DNA of 64,000 nt, taken from NCBI GenBank assembly GCA_025267735.1, contig CM046308.1:36259267-36323266 (forward strand). The letters are read 5' to 3'. The notes below the pieces were generated by a model, which was given only the letters and a program-made list of their open reading frames with translations, had not been told where the DNA came from and searched no databases. This DNA comes from Mactra quadrangularis (Eukaryota > Mollusca > Bivalvia > Venerida > Mactridae). Made by a program: the position numbers and the translations under genes. Positions 13,101-23,700 of this stretch are shown piece by piece (position 1 is the first letter of the stretch; each line of letters starts with the position of its first letter).

Positions 13101-16100
13101 CATACATACATTATACGCTCATACATACATTCTTACATACATACATACATTATACAGTATACGCTCATACATACATTCGTACATACATACAAACATTATA
13201 CAGTATACGCTCATACATACATTCACTCATTTACTCAAACAAATTTCATGTATATTTCAGGCGGTTGACCATGTTTGTGAAACGGTTAGCAATCAACAGA
13301 TTGATTCAGTAAAGGCTATAATAAAAGACGACCTGACTAATCCCAAGTGGTATTATGGAAACAAAACATATGTAAGAATACTTTCATTTTAAAATTGACG
13401 TTTTATTTTAGCTGATAAAAATAATGATTTATGTAATGTATGTTTCTTTACGCCGAATGTCATCAACATTTGAGTCATATCCCAGAGAAAAAGCTGTCGC
13501 ATTCATTGTTATTGAACCTGTCTAGAACTTTGAAACCAAGTTTACATCCAGTACTAAGCATATACATTTACCCTAATTATAGCTGAAAACAACCATATTA
13601 ATTATTACAGAAGAAAACCACCATAAATTCGAATTTATTATGTTTCATATTAAGGTAGGCCCATGACCAAGTGTAACAACTCATGGTTAAGTGCTCAATT
13701 ACATGTATAACACATCATTCATTGTAAACTATACTTTTCCAGACAGGCGGAAAGTCTGAAATGGATTCCTCACAAGAAAATAAGATGAAGAAAATGCTAA
13801 GAGAAATGCGGAAAGAATTCGCAGAGCTGTCAGTTACACCAATTTGTAAGGTAACTTTAATTTGATGTAGTTTTTGTGTGACTGAAAATTGACTTGACTG
13901 CATGGAAATCAAACGTGTGATCATGCACCGAATGTGATTGTCAAAGCTAGCGTTCCCCAGGGTTCTGTTTTGGCTCATTCCTATTTTTACTTTTTATCAA
14001 TGATATTGTTGATGAACTTACTAATGACGTAAGACTTTTCCCAGATGGCACGTCACTCTTCGTTACAGTTGATCGTGGAATGGAAGTAACAAGTTCACAG
14101 TCTCGAACGACTGATCGAAATACTATAACTAACTGGGGAGACTCGTGGTCAGTTCAGTTTAATCCCCCGAAAAAACTTAATCTATGACTTTCACGCGTTG
14201 AAATACTGTTCACCCAAAATTAACGTTTTAAAACATCCTATCGAAGAAATCAATTCTCATAAATATCTTGGTGTTACGTAACAATCTAACGCTTCATGGG
14301 GAGAACATATACATACTATAAACAAGGAAACTCAGTTGGTAGCACGCAAGTCAACTGATCGAGGAGTCGTGGGTTCGATTCCCGGGCGGGGCATACTTTC
14401 GTGGAGCTTGGTCATGAAATTATTTCTACGGCCATTCTCCCTCCTACCAATGATTTTTAATTATGTAGGACAGTTGTCAGTCACTGACGAAAGTATGTGC
14501 TTATTAGTTAGTTAACAGCTAAATCCAGAGATTTAACCTTTCCAGGAGGAGTGAGTAGGTTGACTGACCGCCGTTATATATCCTATACAATGTGTTGCTA
14601 CGGCGTTAAACCCAACAAAACAGACAAACAAATCTGATCCAATGTATACAATAAAATATGTATCAAACTAATGTGTACACCATACTCTTCAGTGCCCTCC
14701 AAAACTTCTTGGACAATATAAAATTTTGAGCAAAATTAATTGTTGATAATCTAATTATTGATAGATTTTGTGTTTGCTTAGGGCCCCGTTACACCAAACT
14801 AGTTCCCAGAACGTTCGACCCCGTCCTTAAAATATCGCGAAACTGGTTGTAAACGAGCTAGGACGTGCCGTTTAAGTCGGAAAATATCAGCTTTACGATC
14901 ATAGTTCGTTCAGAACCAGATCCCAATACGTGCATTTCGTTTTTATCCCGTCTGTAGTCCGTTTGTATCGGGATCAGATCGGGTAAAATTGCTTGTTCTC
15001 GTCACGAGACACCGTCTCCAACTAGTCCGAACCGTTTGTAGTCCGTTTTAACCCGTTCATAACTAGTTCTTCTAAGCTCCTTTACTATTGACCGTCCCGT
15101 TTAAGACAGTTCAAGTCGTTCAAAGAACGTTCCCATCTCGTTCTAAGAGCGTTCTGAACGTAATGACATCACGTTCTGATCCGATTGCTATGAATATCCA
15201 GGACGTTTCTACCCGTTGGCATTCTCGTTCCACGGTATAAGCTGTGAGGACACAATTTGTCAAGCATCACTGTGACCACACCATGCTTCCAAAAAAAGCA
15301 GAGCCAGACAGGTGGCGCATGTTAAGACAATCGCTTCCAAAAATCACCTGCTTAGATGAAGCTTTTGAAGACCAGCCTCTAGTTAAGCCTAAGAATTCTG
15401 AGCCTCCTGAGCCAGTCAATGAAAATGAGGGTGTTGTATCTCCTGCTTCTTCTGATGACTCAGACAGTCAGGTTTCGGGAGAACATTTGGGACAGAGTCA
15501 GAAGCCAGAAAAAAGAAGAACACTAAGACATACACCCATCTCTTGGTGAGAAATGGTCTGTATTTATACCAAACCTTGCCAGATCGTACTGTAGACGTTA
15601 TTGTGTTGTACAAACTGCATACGAACGCAATAAACTTATTAAAAACGAGTAGAACGTACCGAAAACCTACTGCGAACTTTAAGAACTGCGTGTTAACGTG
15701 TTGCAAACTGGTTCAGAACTTTATAATTTGTTTTCATACATTTAGACGGGATAACAACGCACTATGGACGTAACCAATACAAGTTAAGTCTGTGTGCAAA
15801 CGGAATGAACCGAGTTACAAACGGAACAGGTCGGCGTGTAAACGTACTGCATATTGATGCCCGATCGAACTACGACAAGTCACGTCCCGAGTACGATGCC
15901 AGTACGTTGTTACTCAGTCTAGTTGCAGAACGGGGTAGCCGCAGAAAATTTTTGAGTCGACTCAAATTTCTGAAACCCCATTCTCGTTCAACCCCGACTG
16001 TAGCAAGTTGCTACTACGTCCATTCAGTTTTCACACAGTTGGAACTCGTTCGGTCCATTTTTTCCAGAACGTAGTGAGAACGAGTTTGGTGTAACGGGGG

Positions 16101-17896
16101 TATTAGATGACTAATTGTTCCTTTTTAGGGTAAATGTAAATTGGTTTGTCTCAAAAACGAAATCTTGTTTAAGATTTTTTGGAATCACTGACTAATGTTT
16201 TACATTACGCCCTTTAAAAGTAGCAAGTATATTTTAAGGGAATTATATATAAATCATTGTTTTTGTGCTTATCATAATTCAATAGATGGATTATTACTTA
16301 AAAATTGGTCAATTTTGAGGAGGAACTATTTCTTCAACTAGTGAGCCAAGCAAATTTTGTTTTCGCTTTTGGCATGCATGTTTTATACTTAACTCCCAAC
16401 AACGGTTACGACACGCGTTGATTTTTTAACGTTATCATTCAATAAAGGGAAATATCCGCTGTGGGGAGTTTGATTTCATAATATATGCTTCCGGAATTCA
16501 TTCGTTGAGACCAACTTCGCAACATTGTCAAATGTTCTTAGCCTAACCCCACGAAACAAAAACAAGAAAAGATTAATGCAACGCATTAAATACCGCCGGA
16601 TAGTGGTAACATTATGTGTACATACATCAAAAGAGAAAACAAAGATATATGCGGCAAAAACAGTACAAAATTATGTATTCTGAGGTATAATACAGAACAT
16701 GTAAAGTATTCCATGATTAAATGGCACAGTTTATAGATCTACAATATCAATATTTCTTTTTATAAACTTAAATAAAAACATTGCTTTTTGGCCACTAATT
16801 ACAGCAATATATTTATGTTTGTTAAAATATTAACACCTTTTATAATAATTATTAAATTATACTAGACCGTTATTCTATAAATAGGCTAACGGACCGTTTG
16901 TGTTTAAAAGGTACGCGCATGTCTACGTGTTTTAGTCTAAACCAGGGTTTAGAAGAGAAGATAATTATCAACTTCTTAGAAAAACTCCTTTTTAAACATG
17001 ATATATAAATGCTTTAAAGAATAAATGAAACGTATACAAAAACACTCCGGATTTAACAATTCAGTAATCTAATACTTCTTGTCCGGCTGTATTGTGAAAC
17101 CTATTTTGACCTATAGGCGGCCTCCATGAAAAGGTGAGTTAGTAATTATGCAGTAACAGCCGAAAAGTTCAGCATGCAGACACAGTATCAAAACTTACCA
17201 AAGACAAGTACAAATAATTAACTTTTACATTATGCATTTTGTGCTTCGTATACGACAAACCCGATCTAAAATTATCAGCTGGAGTACTCGCTTATTTACC
17301 GCGAGTCTGCAGCAAATCTGTTCACGGAGACGTGCGTGAAATATGTCGGTTCGTGTGGTTTTTAGCCAGAACCTCAATTTGGGGGAGCAGATATTTTACA
17401 ATGTATTAACTGCTCCTACCATGATCATCAGATTCTGACGACTCCAATATACCACCGGCCTTCAGGCCGGCGGTAAATAATAAAAGTAAAAGACATCAAG
17501 AAAATGGTTATATAAGCATAGATAAGTTATGGTATCAAGCTTGGTTTAAAATCTAAGGAGTGGGTAGGGGAATATTTTTTTTTAAATTTAACTCGTATTA
17601 TGATATTTTAGATTTTCTATGATTACAAGCTGAAACAGAAATTAAAAGATTTGAAAATGAAGAACGCTCCAAAGATGGATGAATTTGTCAGAAAACTGAT
17701 CCACATTATCTGGATGATGAAAGCGCAGAATCCCCCGATGGTTCTTTGTTGGCCGGAAGTAGGTAAACAAGTCAACAAAGATAGATTTACGTTCTACACA
17801 AAAAGTGGTGACGTCATCGCTTTTGTTGTATGGCCATCAGTTCTTTTACACGAGGACGGTCCACAAATGAGTAAAGGTATTGTTCAAGGAAAATGA
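4036..17896 (+). CDS. Mieap (SPATA18-type) C-terminal-domain protein, complete, 6 coding exons
   Basis: Exons 4036-4194, 5590-5705, 7406-7619, 13261-13371, 13743-13850 and 17612-17896 join in phase (993 nt) into 330 residues ending in TGA. Residues about 25-92 are Lys/Glu-rich and look like a coiled coil. Residues about 116-328 match the Mieap C-terminal domain: RPTKLVEKF...LFDDEWTNAYE near 116-137, NPPMVLCWP at 276-284, and the family signature VVWPSVLLHEDGP at 308-320 followed by MSKGIVQG. Known of the family: SPATA18/Mieap acts in mitochondrial quality control with cardiolipin-rich membranes; human Mieap is about 540 residues, so this is a short member. The start is the first ATG after a splice acceptor (CAG at 4014-4016), so a 5' UTR exon must lie upstream, not identified. 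Function beyond the domain is inference. The gene converges on the TRPM2-like gene. Confidence 0.9.
4295..4430. repeat. small inverted-repeat element
   Basis: GCGTTGGTTAAGCAAATC and TATCGCTTTGT at the left are mirrored by ACAAAGCGATACGTAGCGA and TTGTTTAAGCAACC at the right. It resembles the ends of family H (44073, 60892). Lies in intron 1 of the Mieap-domain gene. Confidence 0.6.
4435..4748. repeat. 314-bp foldback element
   Basis: TGTAGCGTGTTCAATTAC at the left pairs with GTAACTGAACACACTACA at the right, and pairing continues inward through CGGAACTCCTCGG and GATTATTCGCAG to an inner hairpin GGCAATGAGTGATGTTT. Almost the whole element can fold on itself. Confidence 0.8.
4879..5189. mobile_element. 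311-bp MITE, family G, TA-type ends
   Basis: Terminal inverted repeats TATAGTGCGTACAAAAAAAC and GTTTTTTTGTACGCACTATA (with one base of slack). A diverged relative lies at 37259-37560. The outer TA could be a Tc1/mariner-type duplication. In intron 1 of the Mieap-domain gene. Confidence 0.65.
5590..5705 (+). CDS. Mieap-domain gene, exon 2 (coiled coil)
   Basis: Residues 54-91 plus two bases of Arg92. Acceptor TTTATAG, donor GTAATT. The translation is dominated by Glu/Lys with leucine spacing (VMEELTEENINLKKQIEELE), a clear coiled coil. A downstream AG at 5614-5615 would put TGA in frame, so the upstream acceptor was chosen. Confidence 0.85.
5816..5956. repeat. 141-bp foldback element
   Basis: TCTCAACTGTCAAAACATGA then ATAATTTCAC at the left pairs with GTGAAATTATTC then TTTGACAGTTGAGA at the right. 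A single arm of the same sequence occurs at 42280-42323. It begins 110 nt after exon 2 of the Mieap-domain gene. Confidence 0.75.
6030..6135 (-). repeat. tRNA-like SINE head fragment
   Basis: TCGTCGAACCCGCAATCTC and GACATGTTAACCACTACGCC on + read as box B and box A of a tRNA-like head on the - strand. Pairing across the acceptor arm is not maintained, so it is not called a tRNA gene. Confidence 0.5.
7101..7369. mobile_element. 269-bp MITE, family A copy 1
   Basis: Ends CAGGGGCGGATCCAG and CTAGATCCGCCTATG, with poly-G/poly-C subterminal runs, flanked by AAGAC on both sides. Copies 2 and 3 lie at 18551-18860 and 41836-41985. It ends 36 nt before exon 3 of the Mieap-domain gene. Confidence 0.75.
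7406..7619 (+). CDS. Mieap-domain gene, exon 3
   Basis: Residues 92-163. Contains the start of the Mieap domain, RPTKLVEKFKILFDDEWTNA. Acceptor TTCTTGCAG, donor GTAATG, ending in phase 0. A MITE ends only 36 nt before the exon, and the likely branchpoint (GACTAAC, near 7372) lies just outside it. Confidence 0.9.
7722..12020. mobile_element. 4.3-kb inverted-repeat element with TTA target duplication
   Basis: Ends TACTCAGGTGTGTAAG and CTTACACACCTGAGTA, flanked by TTA at 7719-7721 and 12021-12023. Both arms carry GATAAAAGCACCAAA, GGAGACAACCATGAG and GGGGCC blocks in mirror order. The left arm holds two direct units of about 550 bp (about 7800-8340 and 8350-8890). No transposase frame is recognisable. 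It fills most of intron 3 of the Mieap-domain gene. Part of it (9400-9490) resembles 60330-60420. Confidence 0.7.
12640..13240. repeat. TACA-rich minisatellite, 46- and 39-bp units
   Basis: The unit is CATACATACATTCGTACATAC plus ATACATACATTATAC, with or without AGTATAC. About 14 units alternate long and short forms. The open frames reading YIHT repeats on + and YVCM repeats on - are by-products of the 4-bp TACA core. It ends 20-40 nt before exon 4 of the Mieap-domain gene. Confidence 0.93.
13261..13371 (+). CDS. Mieap-domain gene, exon 4
   Basis: Residues 164-200 (AVDHVCETVSNQQIDSVK...NPKWYYGNKTY), phase 0 on both sides, acceptor TATATTTCAG, donor GTAAGA. A 600-bp TACA-rich minisatellite ends about 40 nt upstream of the acceptor. 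Confidence 0.85.
13743..13850 (+). CDS. Mieap-domain gene, exon 5
   Basis: Residues 201-236, 36 codons with phase 0 at both ends, so skipping it would keep the frame. Acceptor ACTTTTCCAG, donor GTAACT. Rich in Lys, Met and Glu (KMKKMLREMRKEFAELS), probably helical. Confidence 0.85.
13937..14315 (+). pseudogene. LINE reverse-transcriptase fragment, catalytically dead
   Basis: VPQGSVL, then after a frameshift FINDIVDELTNDVRLF and TSLFVTVDRG, are reverse-transcriptase block motifs of a jockey/CR1-like LINE. The catalytic F/YADD is replaced by FPDG. A stop follows VQFNPPKKLNL near 14185, and the later frame (HKYLGVT) is broken too. It is truncated by the SINE at 14331. In intron 5 of the Mieap-domain gene. 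Confidence 0.8.
14331..14633 (+). repeat. tRNA-derived SINE, family 1, nearly complete
   Basis: CTCAGTTGGTAGCACGCAAG (box A region), GGGTTCGATTCCCGGGC (box B), body with GTGGAGCTTGGTCATGAAAT, and the tail CGTTAAACCCAACAAAACAG. The first few bases of the head are missing. Confidence 0.88.
14781..16102. mobile_element. 1322-bp PIF/Harbinger-like non-autonomous element
   Basis: Ends GGGCCCCGTTACACCAAACT and GAGTTTGGTGTAACGGGGGT, flanked by TTA at 14778-14780 and 16103-16105. Three-base TWA duplications and such GC-rich ends are typical of PIF/Harbinger. The interior is packed with short GAACGT/CGTTTGTA blocks, and an 88-residue frame (15283-15549) is acidic and Ser/Pro-rich. The superfamily is inferred from the ends only. 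Confidence 0.7.
15283..15549 (+). CDS. unrecognised 88-residue frame inside the 1.3-kb element
   Basis: Begins MLPKKAEPDRWRMLRQSLPK, then an acidic linker with SSDDSDSQ, ending KPEKRRTLRHTPISW. It may be a remnant of the second (Myb/MADF-like) protein that Harbinger elements carry, or a captured host exon. No known domain can be named with confidence. Confidence 0.3.
   Translation: MLPKKAEPDRWRMLRQSLPKITCLDEAFEDQPLVKPKNSEPPEPVNENEGVVSPASSDDSDSQVSGEHLGQSQKPEKRRTLRHTPISW
16106..17611. other. remainder of intron 5, Mieap-domain gene
   Basis: No genes or clear transposon ends. 17455-17477 has a short GC palindrome (CCGGCCTTCAGGCCGG) followed by TAAATAAT, also seen in diverged form at 37566-37590. 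Confidence 0.4.
17612..17896 (+). CDS. Mieap-domain gene, exon 6 (terminal)
   Basis: Residues 237-330 and TGA. Holds the most conserved part of the Mieap domain: MDEFVRKLIHIIW, NPPMVLCWPEV, FYTKSGDVIAFVVWP and the LLHEDGPQMSKG ending. Acceptor GATATTTTAG. No canonical AATAAA was found close downstream; an ATTAAA lies at 18047-18052. Confidence 0.92.
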   Translation: MFYDYKLKQKLKDLKMKNAPKMDEFVRKLIHIIWMMKAQNPPMVLCWPEVGKQVNKDRFTFYTKSGDVIAFVVWPSVLLHEDGPQMSKGIVQGK

Positions 17897-18550
17897 TAGA
17901 AACAGTAAAGGTTATACATTGTTTACTGAAACGTGTACTCGCTCGGTATAATATTATATTATATCACTGGCACCAGACTCCTTAAATTAGTTAAAATACG
18001 CACAAATTTGCTTTTATGATAATATTTTATCAATGAATAATGCACGATTAAAAACGAACCATGGCACATTATCGAATACGAGATGTAACAATATTATATA
18101 TAAGGTAGTGTACATGTATACATATGGAGGACTCGATTTAAAATTATACATTTAAGGACGTGGTATTTTCTTATCATAATTTATGTAACTCTGCATTTTT
18201 GTATCCAGAGTGTGTCAAGATTCTCGATCTTGGTATTTTCTAGGTATGAGAATATATATTCTGGAGCCAGTGTGTAATATTTGTTCAATGTTTTTGGCAT
18301 TGACATGTATATACAGCAATACCTTAATTTAAATACTCATGTGATGTTTCCATCATCACAAAGTAGCGAACTGTATGTCAACTTATATGTATGCTTAAAG
18401 TTAAAAATAATCAAATTCTTGTTTTATTTCACTTATCAACAGTGTAAACATAAATTATTCCAATATATTACTAATACTACTATCCGATATGTATCATATT
18501 GAAGTATAGAGTTTATTTAAAATACTACTATGTGATATATTTAGTAAGTC

Positions 18551-18860
18551 CAGAGGCGGTTCCAGCGGGGGGGGGGGAGGGGCAGGTGGTCCGAACCACC
18601 CCCTCTGGAATTTCCAAAATGTACCTGTCCATATGTGTATTTTTTGACTGTAGGTCATGTTTAAGTAGCATGAAGCGAATTTTCTCGGTGCTAAACACAT
18701 ATTTAATGGTTATGTAGTTTTATCATTAATATATTGCATTATTCTGCTAAAATTGTATAATGAGGTAGTGGTTCGAAAGTTTGGACCCCCCATAGAAAAA
18801 GTTTGGATCCCCCCTAGAAAAAGTCCGGACCCCTAGAATAAAATTCTGGATCCGCCCCTG
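18551..18860. mobile_element. MITE, family A copy 2
   Basis: CAGAGGCGGTTCCAG with a poly-G run at the left and AATTCTGGATCCGCCCCTG at the right. The interior ATGTACCTGTCCAT..GTGT matches copy 3. Near the right end, TTTGGACCCCCC-type blocks are repeated three times. Confidence 0.75.
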
Positions 18861-19142
18861 CATTCCTGTCTGTGTCTTTAGCCATTTATTTATATGCATT
18901 GTATATATATATATATATATATTTAATGCCTTTTGTTTGAGGGAGTAGACAACGTGTGCCTTGCTAGGACATGTATTCATTTATTTAAGGACCACAATGG
19001 AACAAGGAAATTCACATTTCCTTTTTTGCGATATCCTTAATAAAAGAAAATATGTCTTAGCACAATGAATGCACATTAACAGTATTTGTATTTTATGTTA
19101 TACTTTTTAATTCATTTAAGTGCTATGTGTGTAATATTTATA

Positions 19143-19303
19143 GGTAATTATACATTTTAGTGTACAACACGGAAATATATTTGGACGAGTACACAGCTTG
19201 AAAAGTCATATTGGTCGAGCCAATAGGCGAGTCCACTATGACCTTTTAAGCTGTGTACGAGTCCAAATATATGCCGTATTGTACAGTATAATGTATAATA
19301 ACC
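19143..19303. repeat. 161-bp foldback element
   Basis: Arms of about 68 bp: GAAATATATTTGGACGAG..ACACAGCTTGAAAAG pairs with CTTTTAAGCTGTGT..GAGTCCAAATATATG. Lies in the convergent intergenic region. Confidence 0.8.
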
Positions 19304-20279
19304 TTTTTATTATATATCTTTAGTTTACTTTGAAATTATCATCATCGCCATCGTCCCGAATAAAGCAATCACAGCCATTCTTATCACATCGTTAAGTGCA
19401 CATGTACCCAACCGTCCAATACGAAAATAATATATAGTTTTTGGAACTAATACAGGAATATATTGGACAATCACGTGGTATAAATGGACATTGTCGATTG
19501 GTTAGATTTATTAGATATATAATAATTTCATTTATTAAATAAACTTTATCTAACTCATGTTACAATGAAATGTTACAATAATTACTCAGTATTTTTAATT
19601 ACTTTTTAAGAAAGTAGAGCTTAAATTTTATTCTAACTAAAGTATATTATCAGTCCTAAAGATGGTAGGTCTATTCTGTAATTACAAAATGACATTGGCA
19701 ATTGGCATTGCTATCATGAAGCATATATTGCCTGTACTTGAAATTCAAGATGGTCGCCAAAAATAAAAAAAATAAAAAAAAGCGGTAATAAAATGCAATA
19801 AACCCTTAATATCTCTTGCATTGTATGCTATATGTACATGGACAAAGTATCAACCTTAAAAGAAAAATAATCTTTGGCGTGATAACTTCAAAATCTTGTT
19901 CTGACAAATGTATTGGGCATTTTCTATTTTCAGATTGTGTGTGTTTGTTTAATATATCTTGAATTAAAACCATGTGTTTTAATCGTAATTTACATAAATG
20001 TTTTATAATAAAATTTACATGGTGTATACAGGGTACATTACTAACAATTGGCCATGAAAAAAACCAGTGAAAAAACAAATGTTTTATAATTTCTGTTTTA
20101 AGAAGCCATGTACAATACTAAGTCAATTTCAACTAAATTTGATTTACTCGTTGTAATAATTTTTGGGTTTGTTTTAAATTTGCTTTAAAATAAATATGTC
20201 AGTGGCTACCTCCATAAATAAAAGTTAATTCTTCATTGTGTGTGTTTGTTTCTATTCACTATAAATATATTTAATAGTT

Positions 20280-20388
20280 TAGTTTATACCACAGGCGGCC
20301 AGCGCGGTCCCAGTAATCGCTATATATATGTATAAATATTTGTAGTGATTCGGAACCGGGACAGTGCTGGCCGTCTGTGGTTTATACT
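20280..20388. repeat. 109-bp foldback element
   Basis: AGTTTATACCACAGGCGGCC pairs with GGCCGTCTGTGGTTTATACT, and the pairing continues through AGCGCGGTCCC. The loop is the AT-rich centre near 20320-20345. Confidence 0.8.
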
Positions 20389-20391
20389 TAT

Positions 20392-20720
20392 TTATTTAAC
20401 TCAATTATGCACAAGTACCTCTAACTTAGATTAATCACTTTTGAGTCTGCTTCCTGGTCTCCCAGTACTAAACTAGTTGGTTAAAGTTAATTGCTGTAGG
20501 AAAGAACAAATTAGGTTTGGATCGGATTTGAACTAACGTGCAGCTGGATTTCGTGGAGCTTGGTCATGAAATTTCTACGGCCATTCTTCCTACTAATAAC
20601 TATTACTCTGATTCTTAATCATGTAGGGCATTAGCCAGTTACTGATGGAAGTTTGTGTTTTGTACATGTTAACACTTAAATTCAGAGATTTAGCCTTTCA
20701 AGGAAATTACTAGCCTAACA
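20392..20720. repeat. SINE family 3 fragment (-) followed by truncated SINE family 1 (+)
   Basis: 20392-20548 matches family 3 (GATTAATCACTTTTGAGTC, GGATTTGAAC). 20548-20720 is the body of family 1 without its tRNA head (CGTGGAGCTTGGTCATGAAA to CAGAGATTTAGCC). Confidence 0.65.
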
Positions 20721-23700
20721 TTGTAACCATTTGGCCAAGCCCACTTTTTGAATATTTTCTCTATACTCTAACATACAAATGAAACAAAAAAGAAAAGATC
20801 TTTCATTTAACCAGAAACTGGGAATCGAACTGGGGTTACTGGATTGGAACTCAAGCCTTGTACCACCTCAGCGCTTGACAAATTATTATATAATAATTAT
20901 ATTTATGACAACCTCTCTAATGACAAGGACTGTCGGGTGATCCAGTTAAAAATAGAAATCGATAATATAATATAAATAAATCGCTGGTACTAATTTCGTA
21001 TCTAAATAAAATACCAGAACAAGATTTGTGTATTTGGGTTTAAAGGCGCATCAACACAAAAAGGTTTTATCACAAACAAGATTGTACACAAAATGTATGT
21101 TTCTGCCTATTGTAAACTGTTTAACCATTAATTTAGCCTAATATTGATGAGCGCTTACTTACAATTGCACAAAACATGTCTGAATGCATGAAAACTCAGT
21201 CGAACAAACCTCGGTTATACTTGAGACAATGAGAAATTTTGAAGTCCCAGAATAATTATCTTTTTTAAAAAAAAAAACAAACAAACAAAACACTACCTTA
21301 CAAACATAATACTTAAACGGCTTCACAAAGTTTTTTAGTTTTTTTCAGCCAACATTGCATTAATGACATTCTTTACAGCATAAAAATGTTTGACACAAAA
21401 ATAAAACATTTTTTTACATAAAATTGATTTTACATAAAATTGTAAATGAGATAAAAATCACAAATATATTTACATTTACAAACTTATCCTGGAATACAAG
21501 TACATTTTATACAACAATAACCATCAACAATATAATGTAAAAGCAGCATGTCCAAAATATATTTCTTTATCATACATAATATGGACAATTGCATGTGCAA
21601 GAACATTTCATTAGATTGATTTTTCTAACCCAAGAAGACAACTTCACAATAGTTTATACTTGAACCCAAATTTATGTTTTTTTCCAGCTTAATAAGATTT
21701 GTTTGTTCCACATGCAGAATGAAAATATTAGACACATTACTGCTGAAAAGTATGCAACACAGATTAAAACCTATTTTTTAGCGTACACATATTTTTATGT
21801 TAATCTTGTTCCACAAAGATACTTCTTGAACAATCAAACATTTTTCAGCTGGAAAAACCCATCAATTTGATTTCTGAATCAAATCTATTTACTGTATTAT
21901 TGACATAAACAACAATCATTTCTTCCCCAAAGCATACTTATTATGCATATCATGTTTAGATTTTCAATCCCTAGAAAATCAGGGATTTTATTTCAGTTTC
22001 TTTATTGTGATTTTATAGCTACATGTACACATGATAAAACATAAATAACTTTGGTTTTTTTATCGAGGCACAAAAATTTGCAACAATGATATCATTAAAC
22101 AGCTGACAAAAACATTCTTATACAACCTTGTTAATATTCATATACATTCATTTTAAGTCATATATTATTTACTAATATCATTATATAATGTATTATTAAG
22201 CTCAAGGTAGAATTCCCGAAATGTGTTTAGAGTAATGCTGTGTAATAGCAAGTGATGTGGTCATGCAAATATTGAAATTTGGCAGGCTCTGGATGTAAGC
22301 TTAATTTTCCAAAATCAACACTGAAGTCTTCTGTTATTGCACCCAATTGGACACTTTATAGTAAACACATAAGAGGAATTCAGCTTAAGCCATTTGTTGC
22401 CTCCATTTTTAACATCAAGAAAAATTGAACTATTCAATCCGTATTTCCTAGTACACTATCAGCATAGATATCTAAAAATAACCAACACTGACTTTGGTGG
22501 CCATTGATGGAATCATGAAAAATACAGCAAAATCACTAATGTAAAGATTAAGTACTTGCTTTTTTGCCACTGTGCTGTTAACCAAATTGTAAATTTAGCG
22601 CACAATATTGATATAATTTATTGCTCTTATACGTTTTTTAAACTAGGATCACTTGATATGGAACATGCCATTTTAGTCATAAAAATTATTGCTTTGAAAA
22701 ATAATATTGTGTATGACACACATCCCATAAGCTAGTGTAACACTGTGGATACCATACCTTACATTTCCAGCTAACATAAATTCAATTTACAATATCTCAC
22801 CCCACCACATAAAATAAAAAAAATATCAAGTGAACAAGAATCAATCATTTTAGACAAACACAATTTTTATAGCCCGATTTGAGTTTGTATAACATAATTA
22901 TAACAAACAAAATAGTTTGATTATCTGCTACGCATTATTAATATAACCAAGTTAAAACATTAACAAATCAGCAACATAACACATACAACAATATTATGCA
23001 CATAGGTTGTTTAGGATAAGTTGAAACAATGACTCACTTTATCCCAAACATCCTATAGCTATTATATGCATAATCCTAATTACATAATCCTAATCGCTAA
23101 AGGCACTGGAGTTGTTCGACATAGAAAACATGTTGTGCTTCGGTCCCTTAATGTGCTCAAAATGTGAAAAAAATATGTAGAATAAGATTTCGTTTCTTGA
23201 AACATAGACTGTAGAGCTTTCTTTGTATGAAATCTTCAATATGGTGCCATTTGTACTTGTAAACTGTACATGAAAATCCAATTTTCATTGAATTATCCCA
23301 AAAAACGATATCCCAATGTTCAGGTAAAACTTATTTAGAAATTGATTAAAATGCACACTCCTATAATTGCACAGGCATAATAACCATAGAAGAGTACAGG
23401 GAAATACAATTGAATGTTCATACAAATTGATTGGATATGTTACTAATATGTAACAGAACCACGGCGTAGGAATCTACAACTTGTATTAATATTTATTGCA
23501 TTTAACTTATAATAAGTAATTATCAAGTAATGATAAGTGTTTTTAAATTTGCAACAGAACTTTTAACTTCAATTCATTACCATATCAGAGCTATGAGAAA
23601 AATACAACGTGGAACAATTTGACCAATAATCCTTATAATCTGTTTAATTTCCCATCCATTGATCTATATTAGAGTTCAACAAAAACTAAGTGGTCAGTAC

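Noticed and set aside
12642..13268. 208-residue frame of YIHT repeats, and YVCM repeats on the other strand
   Set aside because: Product of the TACA minisatellite. It runs into exon 4 in a different phase.
15416..16074. Additional frames on both strands in the 1.3-kb element
   Set aside because: They overlap each other and the better candidate at 15283-15549, with no domain.
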